From the NCBI GenBank assembly GCA_019623805.1, contig CP053680.1, forward strand, positions 1,116,001 to 1,180,000: DNA of 64,000 bases. The letters run 5' to 3'. A model generated the notes under the pieces. The model had not been told where the DNA came from and ran no database searches. It saw only the letters and a list, made by a program, of their open reading frames with translations. Source of the DNA: Gammaproteobacteria bacterium (ex Lamellibrachia satsuma). GTDB taxonomy: Bacteria; Pseudomonadota; Gammaproteobacteria; Chromatiales; Chromatiaceae. Below, one piece after another: positions 8,443 through 17,509 of the stretch (position 1 is its first letter; every line of letters starts with the position of its first letter). Both the position numbers and the translations under genes were made by a program.

Positions 8443-8643
8443 TTACTCCCGCTCTTCGATCCATGCCATCTGAATAGCTTCGAGGATCTTTTCTCCGGAG
8501 TGATCCGGGTCATCATCGAACTCGTCCAAGGCCAAAACCCAATTGTGCAGGTCGACAAAATTGACCGTCTTGGGATCAACCTCGGGATGGGTTTCATCCA
8601 ATTCGATGGCGATATCCAACACATCAATCCATTTCAGACTCAT
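8443..8643 (-). CDS. iscX: Fe-S assembly protein IscX
   Basis: A 66-residue acidic protein of normal IscX length with the typical WIDVLDIAIELDETHPEVDP opening and the ending HSGEKILEAIQMAWIEER. IscX binds IscS and probably iron and tunes cluster assembly, acting as a regulator or iron adaptor of the ISC machine. It is the last gene of the isc operon, 11 bases after fdx, as in Escherichia coli. Confidence 0.93.
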   Translation of the reverse strand: MSLKWIDVLDIAIELDETHPEVDPKTVNFVDLHNWVLALDEFDDDPDHSGEKILEAIQMAWIEERE

Positions 8644-8654
8644 GGCATTTCCCC

Positions 8655-8993
8655 TCAGTGGTTCTCAGACACCATGTTGATGGTGTATTTCGGTATCTCG
8701 ATGACCAGATCCTCATCCCCGACCACAGCCTGACAACTCAGGCGGGATTCCGGTTCCAGACCCCAGGCCTTGTCCAGCAGGTCCTCTTCATCCTCTTCCG
8801 CTTCTGTAAGAGAGTCGAAGCCTTCACGCAGGATGACGTGGCAGGTGGTGCAGGCGCAGGACTTTTCACAGGCGTGCTCGATCTCGATGCCATTCTGTTG
8901 GGCTGCGTCACAGATGGTGGTGCCCGGCTCGACATCGAACGCAGCCCCTTCCGGGCAGATATCTTCATGGGGCAGGAAAATCAGTTGCGGCAT
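8655..8993 (-). CDS. fdx: ISC-type [2Fe-2S] ferredoxin
   Basis: 112 residues. The cluster ligands Cys42, Cys48, Cys51 and Cys87 fall exactly where they do in E. coli Fdx (motif ACEKSCACTTCH, then SCQ). An extra Cys46 is also present, as in ISC ferredoxins. It supplies electrons to IscS/IscU for sulfane reduction and for reductive coupling of clusters. It lies between hscA (12 bases upstream) and iscX in the same transcript. Confidence 0.95.
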   Translation of the reverse strand: MPQLIFLPHEDICPEGAAFDVEPGTTICDAAQQNGIEIEHACEKSCACTTCHVILREGFDSLTEAEEDEEDLLDKAWGLEPESRLSCQAVVGDEDLVIEIPKYTINMVSENH

Positions 8994-9005
8994 CGATTCA
9001 CTCCT

Positions 9006-10877
9006 TTATTCAAATTCGTTGACTTTGTGACCGGCCATGGCTTCATGGATACTCTGATTCATACGGCGCTCGACATAAAATCCGCAGGCCTTTTCGATAT
9101 CAGCAATGCCGTCCTTGATGGCATTGATGTCCTCCGACCGGGCGGTTTCACGCAGTGCCGCCAGGGCAGTATCAACAGTCCGGCGCTCTTCGTCATTGAG
9201 CAGGCGATCACCGTCGGTTGCCAGTGCCGCCTCCAACGCCTCGATGACCCGATCCGCGTCCACCTGCTGTTCCCGCAGATTTCTTGAGTCCATATCATCC
9301 TGGGCATGATCGATGGAGTCACGCAGCATGGTCTCGATCTCGCCATCGGTAAGTCCGTAGGAGGGTTTAACCTCGATACTCGCTTGCACCCCGCTGCTCT
9401 GTTCTTCGGCGGAGACGCTCAGCAGCCCGTCCGCATCCACCGCGAAGGTAACCCGGAAACGCGCGGCACCCGCCACCATCGGCGGTATGCCGCGCAGTTC
9501 GAAGCGGGCCAGAGAGCGGCAATCGCTGATCAGCTCCCGTTCACCCTGCACCACGTGGATGGCCATCGCGGTCTGTCCATCTTTAAAGGTGGTGAACTCC
9601 TGGGCGCGCCCCACCGGAATGGTGGTGTTGCGGGCGATGATCTTTTCCGACAGCCCACCCATGGTCTCCAGACCCAGGGAGAGCGGGATGACATCGAGCA
9701 GCAGCATCTCATCATCGGGTTTGTTGCCCGCCAGGATGTCGGCCTGAATCGCTGCACCCGCTGCAACCACCCGGTCGGGATCTATATCCACCAGGGGTTG
9801 AGTACCGAACAGATCGCCAACCCGCTCCCGCACCCTGCGCACCCGGGTGGAACCCCCCACCATCACGACCTCTTTGATCTCGTCGTTCTCAACCCCCGCA
9901 TCCCGCATGGCGCGACGGCAGGCGATCAGGGTCTTTTTTATCAGCGGGTCGATCAATGCGTTGAATCGTTCCAGATCGAGTGAACCCTGCCAGCGGGAAC
10001 CGTCCGGCAGTTCGATATCAAGCGGCACGGTATCCACTTCGCTGAGTCCCTCTTTGGCGCTACAGGCGTCCTGCATCAGGCGGCGCAATGTCATGTGGTC
10101 TGCATCATCCTGGATGCCGGCCTGGATCATAATCCACTCCGCCACGACCTGATCGAAATCGTCTCCACCCAGGGCGGAATCGCCCCCGGTGGACATCACC
10201 TCGAAGACGCCTTTGTTGAGCCGCAGAATCGAAACATCGAAGGTGCCGCCACCCAGATCATAGATAGCGTGCACACCCTCGGCACCCTTGTCGAGACCAT
10301 AGGCCACCGCTGCTGCGGTCGGCTCATTGAGCAGGCGCAAGACCTTCAGCCCGGCCAGTTTCGCTGCGTCCTTGGTCGCCTGTCGCTGTGCATCGTCGAA
10401 ATAGGCAGGCACGGTAATCACCACGCCGGCCAGATCACCACCGAGCGTCTGCTCGGCACGTTGCGCCAGGGTTTTCAGGATCTCGGCGGAGACCTCCACC
10501 GGGGTGACATCACCAACAACCGTGCGGATGCGCGGCACCGCTGTCTCAGTCTGAACAAATTCGTAAGGCAGACGGTTGCCGAGACTCTTGATATCCTCGA
10601 CTCCCCGGCCGATAAGCCGTTTGGCAGAGGCGATAGTGTTCAACGGATCGGTCACTGCAGCAACGCGGGCCGCCTCACCGACAACAACACCGTTTTCACC
10701 AAACTGCACCACTGACGGCAGCAGATGACGGCCCAACTCGTCCGGCAGCGTCTCCGCCTTGCCGCTGCGCACACTGGCCACCAGCGAGTTGGTGGTACCC
10801 AAGTCGATACCTGCCGCCAACTTATGTTGGTGCGGGGCCTGAGCCTGACCGGGTTCTGCAATCTGCATCAATGCCAT
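9006..10877 (-). CDS. hscA: Hsp70-type chaperone HscA
   Basis: A 623-residue specialised Hsp70. The N-terminal nucleotide-binding domain has [14 protein letters not shown] (about residues 23-36), a phosphate-loop region with [15 protein letters not shown] and the [14 protein letters not shown] motif. The substrate-binding domain and helical lid follow; the length matches HscA rather than DnaK. HscA with HscB uses ATP to release the Fe-S cluster from IscU by binding its LPPVK motif, which is present in the IscU encoded here. It starts 27 bases after hscB. Confidence 0.96.
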   Translation of the reverse strand: MALMQIAEPGQAQAPHQHKLAAGIDLGTTNSLVASVRSGKAETLPDELGRHLLPSVVQFGENGVVVGEAARVAAVTDPLNTIASAKRLIGRGVEDIKSLGNRLPYEFVQTETAVPRIRTVVGDVTPVEVSAEILKTLAQRAEQTLGGDLAGVVITVPAYFDDAQRQATKDAAKLAGLKVLRLLNEPTAAAVAYGLDKGAEGVHAIYDLGGGTFDVSILRLNKGVFEVMSTGGDSALGGDDFDQVVAEWIMIQAGIQDDADHMTLRRLMQDACSAKEGLSEVDTVPLDIELPDGSRWQGSLDLERFNALIDPLIKKTLIACRRAMRDAGVENDEIKEVVMVGGSTRVRRVRERVGDLFGTQPLVDIDPDRVVAAGAAIQADILAGNKPDDEMLLLDVIPLSLGLETMGGLSEKIIARNTTIPVGRAQEFTTFKDGQTAMAIHVVQGERELISDCRSLARFELRGIPPMVAGAARFRVTFAVDADGLLSVSAEEQSSGVQASIEVKPSYGLTDGEIETMLRDSIDHAQDDMDSRNLREQQVDADRVIEALEAALATDGDRLLNDEERRTVDTALAALRETARSEDINAIKDGIADIEKACGFYVERRMNQSIHEAMAGHKVNEFE

Positions 10878-10904
10878 AATTCGTACGCTCTATGTAATGA
10901 CGGA

Positions 10905-11450
10905 TCAGAGCTCGTCTTCCAGATCCGCCGCCACCGATTCGACTTCGGTGCGCAGTTTCTGCAGAAAACGCATCTTGCGCAGGATCTCCCGCGCGTCTTC
11001 CAACTGGTCTGGGGTGGCACTCTCAAACTGCACCGCCATCTGCCCAACCAAAGTCTTGATCTGTTTGTTGATTCGGCCACGCAAGTCGAGCACGGCCTCG
11101 TAGGGATCATCCTGATTTCGTACCCCTTCCAGCTCTTCCCTCAGTTCCATCTGCTGCATCAGGAAGGCCATGTCGCTGGTGGTCTCTTTCTGGGCATCCA
11201 TTTCGATGCCGTGCATGGTCAACAGATAGGTGGCCCTGGCAATGGGATCCTTGAGGGTTTCAAAGGCTTCGTTGATGCGGCTTGCGCCCTGCAACGAGAG
11301 GAGACGCTCCTGCTCGGAGGCGTTGGCGTAGCGGTCGGGATGGATGACCCGCTGCAAGTCCCGATATCGATCGGAGAGTGAATCAGCATCCACGATGAAG
11401 CCGACCGGCAGGCCAAAAAGCTCAAAATAGTTCTTCGAAAAATCCAGCAT
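10905..11450 (-). CDS. hscB: J-domain co-chaperone HscB
   Basis: 181 residues. The J domain (residues 3-75) has the HPD motif within VIHPDRYANAS. The C-terminal three-helix region binds IscU. HscB delivers IscU to HscA and stimulates its ATPase. The start MLDFSKNYFELFGLP fits family N-termini. There is no Shine-Dalgarno sequence: the ATG is preceded by TTTTTTTCGAT belonging to a terminator-like hairpin, which is unusual within an operon (see findings). Confidence 0.94.
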   Translation of the reverse strand: MLDFSKNYFELFGLPVGFIVDADSLSDRYRDLQRVIHPDRYANASEQERLLSLQGASRINEAFETLKDPIARATYLLTMHGIEMDAQKETTSDMAFLMQQMELREELEGVRNQDDPYEAVLDLRGRINKQIKTLVGQMAVQFESATPDQLEDAREILRKMRFLQKLRTEVESVAADLEDEL

Positions 11451-11454
11451 ATCG

Positions 11455-11481
11455 AAAAAAACGGCTGTCCGGGGACAGCCG
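11455..11481 (-). terminator. Intrinsic-terminator-like hairpin directly upstream of hscB
   Basis: Read on the minus strand, CGGCTGTC, a CCCG loop and GACAGCCG form a perfect 8-bp GC-rich stem (9 bp if the loop closes further), followed by seven T and then, four bases later, the hscB ATG. This is a textbook Rho-independent terminator between iscA and hscB. It should uncouple iscRSUA from hscBA-fdx-iscX, unless readthrough is regulated. Confidence 0.75.
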
Positions 11482-11515
11482 ATTTATCACCTGTTGTTAC
11501 GACCTTGAAAAAACA

Positions 11516-11600
11516 GTAGGTCGTGTTAGCGTTGCGTAACACGACAATAACGGCGTAAATTGTTGGGTTACGGCCAGAAAGAGGGCCTAACCCAGCCTAC
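11516..11600. repeat. Composite palindromic repeat in the iscA-hscB gap
   Basis: An 85-base element beginning GTAGG and ending CCTAC. It holds two hairpins: GTCGTGTTA / TAACACGAC, and TGGGTTA with GGCC / GGCC with TAACCCA. Similar GTAGG-to-CCTAC elements occur in other gaps of the window, so it is probably a dispersed short palindromic repeat that entered the operon. Confidence 0.6.
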
Positions 11601-11646
11601 CCAAGAGGTTGTTGGTGCTTTGTGCTATAAGCCAGTGCCATTTGGG

Positions 11647-11970
11647 TCAGACCTGAAAACTCTCACCACAACCACACTCGCCCTTGGCATTCGGGTTGTT
11701 GAACTTGAAACCTTCGTTGAGTCCTTCCTTGGTGTAATCGATCTCAGTGCCGTCAAGATAGACAAGGCTTTTGGGGTCAATAATAACTTTTACACCCAAG
11801 TCTTCGAATACCTGGTCATCCTCGTCCAGTTCATCGGCGAACTCCATCTCGTATGCCATACCGGAGCATCCTGAGGTACGCACCGCCAAGCGGATGCCGA
11901 TCCCCTTGCCCCGGTTCGAAAGGAACTGTTGCACATGTTTTGCAGCAGCTTCAGTGATCGTAATCGCCAT
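11647..11970 (-). CDS. iscA: A-type Fe-S carrier IscA
   Basis: 107 residues. It carries the three conserved A-type cysteines: Cys35 in [11 protein letters not shown], and Cys99 and Cys101 in GECGCGESF near the C-terminus. It receives and hands on Fe-S clusters, particularly for [4Fe-4S] targets. It sits 47 bases after iscU and about 200 bases before hscB, a wider gap than in most isc operons because a repeat and a terminator-like hairpin lie there. Confidence 0.95.
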   Translation of the reverse strand: MAITITEAAAKHVQQFLSNRGKGIGIRLAVRTSGCSGMAYEMEFADELDEDDQVFEDLGVKVIIDPKSLVYLDGTEIDYTKEGLNEGFKFNNPNAKGECGCGESFQV

Positions 11971-12017
11971 TTAACTTCTCCAGAACCGAATCTGTAACTT
12001 CGATTCTACAATGGATA

Positions 12018-12401
12018 TCAATCTGTATTCTTTTCAGCATAGTCCTGGATCGCCGCCTTGATGGCATCTTCCGCCAGTACGGAGCAGTGAACCTTGACCG
12101 GGGGCAGAGCCAACTCTTCAGCGATCTCGGAGTTCTTGATCTGCTGTGCCTCTTCCAGGGTCTTGCCCTTCACCCACTCGGTGAGCAGACTGCTGGAGGC
12201 GATTGCGGAACCGCAGCCGTAGGTTTTGAAACGTGCGTCTTCAATCACACCGTCATCACCCACCTTGATCTGCAGGCGCATCACGTCACCACAGGCGGGC
12301 GCACCCACCATGCCGGTGCCGACACTCTTCTCTTCTTTGTCGAACGCACCTACGTTACGGGGGTTCTCGTAGTGGTCGAGTACTTTATCACTGTATGCCA
12401 T
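12018..12401 (-). CDS. iscU: Fe-S cluster scaffold IscU
   Basis: 127 residues. The scaffold cysteines are present at Cys37 (APACGDVM), Cys63 (YGCGSAIASSS) and Cys106 (VHCSVLAEDA), and the HscA recognition motif LPPVK directly precedes the third. [2Fe-2S] clusters are built here with sulfur from IscS. It lies 26 bases after iscS. Confidence 0.97.
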   Translation of the reverse strand: MAYSDKVLDHYENPRNVGAFDKEEKSVGTGMVGAPACGDVMRLQIKVGDDGVIEDARFKTYGCGSAIASSSLLTEWVKGKTLEEAQQIKNSEIAEELALPPVKVHCSVLAEDAIKAAIQDYAEKNTD

Positions 12402-12427
12402 AACCTTAACCTCTTAAAACTGCTCGC

Positions 12428-13642
12428 TCAGTGCGCCGCCCACTGAATCGATTTCAGATCGATACCATCTTTGAACATCTCCCACAAAGGCGAGAGTTCA
12501 CGCAATCGATCGACCTCGGTACGGATCTTCTCTACCGCATAATCCACATCTTCCGCCGTACTGAAACGGCCGATGGAAAATCGAATCGAGCTGTGGGCCA
12601 ATTCGTCTTCCCGCCCCAACGCACGCAGGACGTAGCTGGGTTCGAGACTGGCGGAGGTACAGGCGGAACCGGATGAGACCGCCAGATCCTTCAACGCCAT
12701 AATCAGGGATTCACCTTCGACGAAGGCAAAACTCACATTCAGGTTGCCGGCGACGCGCTGCTCCTCATCGCCGTTGAGGTAGACCTCTTCCATGTCCTTG
12801 AAACCGTCCCAGAGGCGTTGACGCAGCCCGAGCAGACGCTCGTTTTCCATCGCCATCTCTTCACCGGCAATACGAAAGGCTTCGCCCATGCCGACGATCT
12901 GATGGGTCGCCAGGGTGCCGGAGCGCATGCCGCGTTCATGACCGCCACCATGCATCTGGGCTTCCAGGCGTACGCGGGGTTTGCGCCGCACGTAGAGGGC
13001 GCCGATGCCTTTCGGGCCGTAGATCTTATGTGCGGAGAAGGACATCAGATCCACTTTCAGCGCCGCCAGATCGATCGGCACCTTGCCGGCGCTCTGTGCA
13101 GCATCCACATGGAAGAGGATCTTGCGTGCACGGGTCATCTCGCCGATTGAGGCAATATCCTGGATCACACCCACTTCGTTATTGACGTGCATAATGGAGA
13201 CGAGAATAGTGTCGTCACGCAGCGCCGCTTCAAGTTTCCCCAAGTCAATCAGACCACTGGGTTCCGGATCGAGATAGGTGATCTCAAATCCCTCACGTTC
13301 CAGTTGGCGACAGGTATCCAGCACCGCCTTGTGTTCCGTCTTGCAGGTAATAATGTGCTTGCCGCGTTTCTTGTAGAAATGCGCTACACCCTTGATCGCA
13401 AGATTATCTGATTCGGTGGCACCGGAGGTCCAGACAATCTCTTTCGGATCGGCATTGATCAGATCCGCCACCTGCTTGCGCGCCAGGGTCACTGCCTCAT
13501 CCGCGCTCCAACCGAAAGGGTGGGAACGGGATGCAGGATTGCCGAATTTTCCGTCGGGGGTGAGGTAACTGCACATCAACTCCGCAACGCGGGGATCCAC
13601 CGGCGTGGTCGCCGAGTAATCCATATAGATCGGTAGCTTCAT
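12428..13642 (-). CDS. iscS: Cysteine desulfurase IscS
   Basis: 404 residues, the standard length for group I desulfurases. The PLP lysine lies in [10 protein letters not shown] and the persulfide-forming Cys in [20 protein letters not shown] on the flexible loop. It converts cysteine to alanine and passes sulfur to IscU, and also to tRNA-thiolation and other acceptors. It follows iscR by 31 bases. Confidence 0.97.
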   Translation of the reverse strand: MKLPIYMDYSATTPVDPRVAELMCSYLTPDGKFGNPASRSHPFGWSADEAVTLARKQVADLINADPKEIVWTSGATESDNLAIKGVAHFYKKRGKHIITCKTEHKAVLDTCRQLEREGFEITYLDPEPSGLIDLGKLEAALRDDTILVSIMHVNNEVGVIQDIASIGEMTRARKILFHVDAAQSAGKVPIDLAALKVDLMSFSAHKIYGPKGIGALYVRRKPRVRLEAQMHGGGHERGMRSGTLATHQIVGMGEAFRIAGEEMAMENERLLGLRQRLWDGFKDMEEVYLNGDEEQRVAGNLNVSFAFVEGESLIMALKDLAVSSGSACTSASLEPSYVLRALGREDELAHSSIRFSIGRFSTAEDVDYAVEKIRTEVDRLRELSPLWEMFKDGIDLKSIQWAAH

Positions 13643-13673
13643 CTTTTGACTCCAAAAAATCCGCTAATTAGCT

Positions 13674-14168
13674 TCAGGCGTTGGCCCGTGGGGAAACCGA
13701 AGTCAGCTCTGTGATATCGATATCCGGCGTGTCCGGATGATCCTGCCGGGTCGAAACCTCTCGCACCGCCTGACGATCCATCAGATCCTGCAGGCTGATC
13801 TTATTGAGGTAGCTGTAGATCTGGTTACTGAGATCCTGCCAAAGATCATGGGTGAGACAGCGTTCATTATTCTGGCAGTTGTGGGCACCGTGGCAACGGG
13901 TGGTATCCATGTTCTCATCCACCGCAGTGATCACTTCGCCAATATGGATCTCGCCCGCTTCCCGACCCAGACTGTAACCACCACCGGGACCACGAACACT
14001 GGAGACCAGTGCTTTTTTACGCAGACGCGAGAAGAGTTGCTCAAGATAAGAGAGTGAGATCCCCTGGCGTTGAGCAATGTCTGCCAGGGTAATCGGCCCC
14101 TTGCCATAGTGCAGTGCCAAGTCCAACATGGCTGTTACCGCGTAGCGGCCTTTTGTGGTAAGCTTCAC
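13674..14168 (-). CDS. iscR: Rrf2-family [2Fe-2S] regulator IscR
   Basis: 164 residues. The winged-helix N-terminus ([19 protein letters not shown]) is typical. The cluster ligands follow the C-x5-C-x5-C pattern in [13 protein letters not shown], with the conserved His three residues later (LTH). Holo-IscR represses the isc promoter when clusters are abundant. It is the first gene of the operon, and a matching type 1 site overlaps the promoter in front of it. Confidence 0.97.
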   Translation of the reverse strand: MKLTTKGRYAVTAMLDLALHYGKGPITLADIAQRQGISLSYLEQLFSRLRKKALVSSVRGPGGGYSLGREAGEIHIGEVITAVDENMDTTRCHGAHNCQNNERCLTHDLWQDLSNQIYSYLNKISLQDLMDRQAVREVSTRQDHPDTPDIDITELTSVSPRANA

Positions 14169-14199
14169 TTTATCGGCTCCAAGTATATCCTTGAGCGCT

Positions 14200-14231
14200 A
14201 ATATACAATCCCTAGTAAATTAGTCAAGTAT
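14200..14231 (-). promoter_or_regulatory. isc promoter with overlapping IscR type 1 site
   Basis: On the minus strand there is a -35 TTGACT (14222-14227) and a -10 TATATT (14200-14205), 16 bases apart and about 32 bases before iscR. The overlapping stretch 14207-14231 reads ATACTTGACTAATTTACTAG and onward, very close to the IscR type 1 operator over the E. coli iscR -35. Autorepression by [2Fe-2S]-IscR is therefore expected. The rest of the 253-base gap to cysE shows nothing I can name. Confidence 0.75.
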
Positions 14232-14421
14232 TCCCTCCCCGATTTTTCCAAGGTTTTAAACCCGAAGATTTCATGCATTTGCGCCGATAACGCGCAGGAT
14301 ATTGGTTTCACAAGGAAATATCCGAAGGAGTGGCGTATCAGTGATTTCGACCGACTGAGGATATATTTCTTGTGGAATCAGTAAACAAGCGAGATCAAGC
14401 ATAATTCGTGAAAGACTCGGG

Positions 14422-15243
14422 TTAATCCTTGGAAGCCTCGTCACCATCCAGCTTCAGCAACTCTTCTGCAGTGGAAAAGATTTCGCAGGAATCGAGTTCA
14501 GGCAGTAATTCATCCGCATCTTCCAGCCCCATGCTCTTCAGCGCCTCGCACATGGACTCCATCTTTTTGTCCATCACATGCATATGATCGAGCATGCAAT
14601 TGATAGCGTGGGCAACCGGATCCGGCGCATCCTTTGTGGCGCCATAGGCATCAAATCCAATCTTCTTGGCAATCGCCTCGCGATGACCATTGTCTTCGGT
14701 TTTTTCCGGACGGATCAGTCTGCCGGGCACACCAACTGCCGTAGCTCCGGGCGGTACATCTTTTACCACCACGGCATTTGAGCCGATGCGGGAACCTTCG
14801 CCGATTTCGATGGGGCCCAGCACCTTGGCGCCGGCACCCACCACCACGTTGTTGGCGAGGGTCGGATGGCGTTTGCCCTTCTGCCAGCTTGTCCCACCGA
14901 GTGTTACCCCATGATAGAGGGTGCAGTCATCGCCAATGACCGCAGTTTCACCGATCACCACACCCATACCGTGATCAATGAAGAAACGACGGCCAATCCG
15001 GGCACCAGGGTGGATCTCTATACCTGTCAGCAATCGGGCGATGTTGGAAAGCATCCTGGCCAGCCATTTCAGACCAATATTCCAGAGCCCATGGGAGGCC
15101 CGATGGAACAGAATCGCATGCACGCCAGGATAGGTAGTGATGATTTCGAACGTCGTCCGGGCGGCAGGATCACGCTCGAAGACGCTCTGAATATCCTCTC
15201 TCCACCTGGATTGGCTGGGGCTCTCTTTGGTTTCCTGCTGCAC
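14422..15243 (-). CDS. cysE: Serine O-acetyltransferase
   Basis: 273 residues. An N-terminal helical domain ([16 protein letters not shown]) is followed by a left-handed beta-helix of hexapeptide repeats ([37 protein letters not shown]). The His/Asp region [11 protein letters not shown] marks the active site. It makes O-acetylserine, the carbon acceptor for cysteine synthesis. The C-terminal extension after residue 190 is long and acidic, ending far past the usual inhibitory tail. Placement next to iscR links cysteine supply with IscS, a common arrangement in gammaproteobacteria. Confidence 0.93.
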   Translation of the reverse strand: MQQETKESPSQSRWREDIQSVFERDPAARTTFEIITTYPGVHAILFHRASHGLWNIGLKWLARMLSNIARLLTGIEIHPGARIGRRFFIDHGMGVVIGETAVIGDDCTLYHGVTLGGTSWQKGKRHPTLANNVVVGAGAKVLGPIEIGEGSRIGSNAVVVKDVPPGATAVGVPGRLIRPEKTEDNGHREAIAKKIGFDAYGATKDAPDPVAHAINCMLDHMHVMDKKMESMCEALKSMGLEDADELLPELDSCEIFSTAEELLKLDGDEASKD

Positions 15244-15399
15244 AATCTATACCCGACTGAATCAATCAAATATCAATGGAATAGTGACACGGGGGTGAGA
15301 GATTATCCATAATACCATGCGAAATACTAGGGTATTGTGTCCGCAGGAATTGGAATCTATGCAGAATGTGGTGTTATTGAGCGCAAGCCTCGACTTGGG

Positions 15400-16125
15400 T
15401 CAACGCCGCATCGACTTGCGTCCCTGGGCAGCACTCAGGATTCCCCGCAGGATATTAAGCTCATCAACATCCGGCCGGGCACGATGAAACAGGCCGCGCA
15501 ACCTGCGCAACAGCTTGTCTGACTGACGGGGATTGGCAAAACCAATATCCTCCAGAGCCTGTGCCAGATGACCATGAAACCCCTCCATCATCTCCGCAGT
15601 AGCCACCTCTCGGAGAGGTTCCTGAGCCGTCTCCCGTCCTTCCAGCCAGGCAAGATAGATTTCATAGCTGAGCACCTGAACCGCAGCACCGAGATTCAAT
15701 GAACTATAGGCGGAGTTGGTGGGAATATGGACCAGAAAATTGCAGCGGTCCAACTCCTCGTTAGTGAGTCCTGAGCTCTCCCGGCCGAAGACAAGGGCAA
15801 CCTCGCCCACCGCACTCTCCTCGATAATCTTTGCCGCACAGGTCCGCGGATTCAACAGAGGCGAAGAGACAGTCCGCTCACGGGCACTGGTGCCTATTAT
15901 CAGACGGCATCCCTTCAGTGCCTCGTCCAGGCTATCGCAGACCGGCGCCCGGGCAAGCAGGTCATCCGCCCCCGAGGCCCGGGCGGTCGCCTCTTCGCTC
16001 GGGAAATGCTTCGGTGACACCAGAACAAGCTGCTCCAGGCACATATTATTCATCGCCCGGGCCGCAGCGCCGATATTACCTGGGTGACTGGTCTCCACCA
16101 GCACGATTCGTACACGATTCAACAT
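15400..16125 (-). CDS. trmJ: tRNA (cytidine/uridine-2'-O-)-methyltransferase TrmJ
   Basis: 241 residues from the ATG at 16125 (MLNRVRIVLVETSHPGNIGA), which begins exactly at the SPOUT domain; a longer in-frame reading overlaps suhB divergently and is rejected. SPOUT motifs are present: the N-terminal HPGNIGAAARAM, and ALVFGRESSGLTNEEL, which forms the knot and binds SAM. TrmJ methylates the 2'-OH of nucleotide 32 in the anticodon loop. It is divergent from suhB with 88 bases between starts, the usual isc-region neighbourhood in gammaproteobacteria. Confidence 0.92.
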   Translation of the reverse strand: MLNRVRIVLVETSHPGNIGAAARAMNNMCLEQLVLVSPKHFPSEEATARASGADDLLARAPVCDSLDEALKGCRLIIGTSARERTVSSPLLNPRTCAAKIIEESAVGEVALVFGRESSGLTNEELDRCNFLVHIPTNSAYSSLNLGAAVQVLSYEIYLAWLEGRETAQEPLREVATAEMMEGFHGHLAQALEDIGFANPRQSDKLLRRLRGLFHRARPDVDELNILRGILSAAQGRKSMRR

Positions 16126-16213
16126 GGGCGCAAGGGTACCGCATGAACAACCCCAAGACCAAAACCGGTTTTCTGCTTTATCCGCCATGCCGCTTGCTGT
16201 ATCTTTGCCGCCC

Positions 16214-17011
16214 ATGAACCCAATGGTAACCATCGCTGTCCGTGCTGCACGTGACGCCGCCCGTGTGCTGATGCGCAATTACAATCGGCTCGATACCCTC
16301 AACGTCACCGACAAGGGGATGCACGATTATGTCAGCGAGGTGGACCGGGTAGCCGAACAGGCGATTATCGATGTTCTGCGGGACAAATACCCCAATCACG
16401 CCATACTGGGGGAAGAGAGTGGCAATCACCCTGGTGACGACTATCAGTGGGTCATAGATCCGCTGGACGGTACCACCAACTATCTGCACGGATTCCCCCA
16501 GTTCTCCATCTCCATCGCCCTGCGACACAAGGGCAGACTGGAAGTTGGCGTGATCTATGACCCACTGAATGAGGAGATGTTCACCACCAGCCGCGGTTCC
16601 GGCGTCCAGCTGAACGATCGGCGTTTGAGGGTCTCCAGCCGCAAGAGTCTGGATGGAGCGTTATTGGGAACCGGCCTGCCCTACCGTGATTTTCGTTTTA
16701 CGGAAAACTATTTGGGCATGCTCAAGGATCTGATGGCTGACACTGCGGGGATACGCCGCCCCGGCTCAGCCGCGCTTGATTTCGCCTATGTGGCCGCCGG
16801 GAGGCTGGACGGATTCTGGGAACTCGGACTCGCCGAATGGGATTTTGCCGCAGGCGCCCTCATGGTACGCGAAGCCGGGGGGCTGGTTACCGATATCTCC
16901 GGCGGCGAGCGTCACTTTGAGACCGGGAATGTCATCGCCGGCAACATCAAGGTGCACAACGCCATATTGCGCCGTATCCTTCCCCACCTGGACGATAGAC
17001 TTACCGCTTAA
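16214..17011 (+). CDS. suhB: Inositol-1-monophosphatase family protein SuhB
   Basis: 265 residues from the ATG at 16214. The metal-binding motifs of the IMPase family are all present: ILGEESG, WVIDPLDGTTNYLHGFP and LAEWDFAAGALMVREAGG. In E. coli the homologue dephosphorylates inositol-1-phosphate and is also part of the rRNA antitermination complex with NusA. The upstream in-frame extension to 16124 lacks family similarity. Confidence 0.93.
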   Translation: MNPMVTIAVRAARDAARVLMRNYNRLDTLNVTDKGMHDYVSEVDRVAEQAIIDVLRDKYPNHAILGEESGNHPGDDYQWVIDPLDGTTNYLHGFPQFSISIALRHKGRLEVGVIYDPLNEEMFTTSRGSGVQLNDRRLRVSSRKSLDGALLGTGLPYRDFRFTENYLGMLKDLMADTAGIRRPGSAALDFAYVAAGRLDGFWELGLAEWDFAAGALMVREAGGLVTDISGGERHFETGNVIAGNIKVHNAILRRILPHLDDRLTA

Positions 17012-17135
17012 TTCCTGACACGACGAATCCGCTTCACAGTTTTCCCCGTTTTGTCCTCCCCATCCTCAAGATTACTGCCCGCCTACCGTTACCGGAGATA
17101 ACATCGGTAACAACTGTAAAAGCGGGACCTACCTA

Positions 17136-17378
17136 ATGGCGAATAAGAACAATATCGACCAGGCACTCAGCGACCGGGCACTGGAAATGGTGATGAGGGA
17201 TGTACTGGATGGGGTGCAGGACATCTCACTGCAGTCAGCGTTTACAGACAATCCCTACAATGTGGATATTATCTCTATCGAACGACCCGACAAGCAGGGT
17301 GACGATCAAGACAAAACCGGGATGAGCCGCAACAATGCAGAGGTCATCTATCCACCGGCATTCTGCAAAACCGCCTAG
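17136..17378 (+). CDS. Small hypothetical protein
   Basis: 80 residues, not recognised. The N-terminal half is helical and acidic (ALEMVMRDVLDGVQDISLQ); the C-terminal half is polar. It starts with ATG after an inverted repeat GTTACCG...CGGTAAC (17088-17111) and a weak AGCGGGA ribosome-binding sequence. No membrane segment, signal or cysteine motif. It lies between suhB and a repeat at the end of secF. It may be real because of its clean start context, but no family supports it. Confidence 0.4.
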   Translation: MANKNNIDQALSDRALEMVMRDVLDGVQDISLQSAFTDNPYNVDIISIERPDKQGDDQDKTGMSRNNAEVIYPPAFCKTA

Positions 17379-17413
17379 CCGACAGGCTCATCAATAAACC
17401 ACCCGTGGCGAAC

Positions 17414-17473
17414 GTAGGGTGCGCCGTGCGCACCGCGATTGCTGCTTATTCTGGTGCGCATAGCGCAACCTAC
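17414..17473. repeat. Dispersed palindromic repeat
   Basis: Arms at 17414-17434 and 17453-17473 begin GTAGGGTGCGC and end GCGCAACCTAC; about three quarters of the positions pair. It is one of several GTAGG...CCTAC-bounded elements in gaps of this window and sits after secF. Confidence 0.55.
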
Positions 17474-17509
17474 ATGACTATTCAGTTCAACCTTGATCCG
17501 ACAACCGGA

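Noticed and set aside
9306..9983. Plus-strand frame inside hscA
   Set aside because: Antisense shadow of a strongly conserved Hsp70 gene; no ribosome-binding site and no domain.
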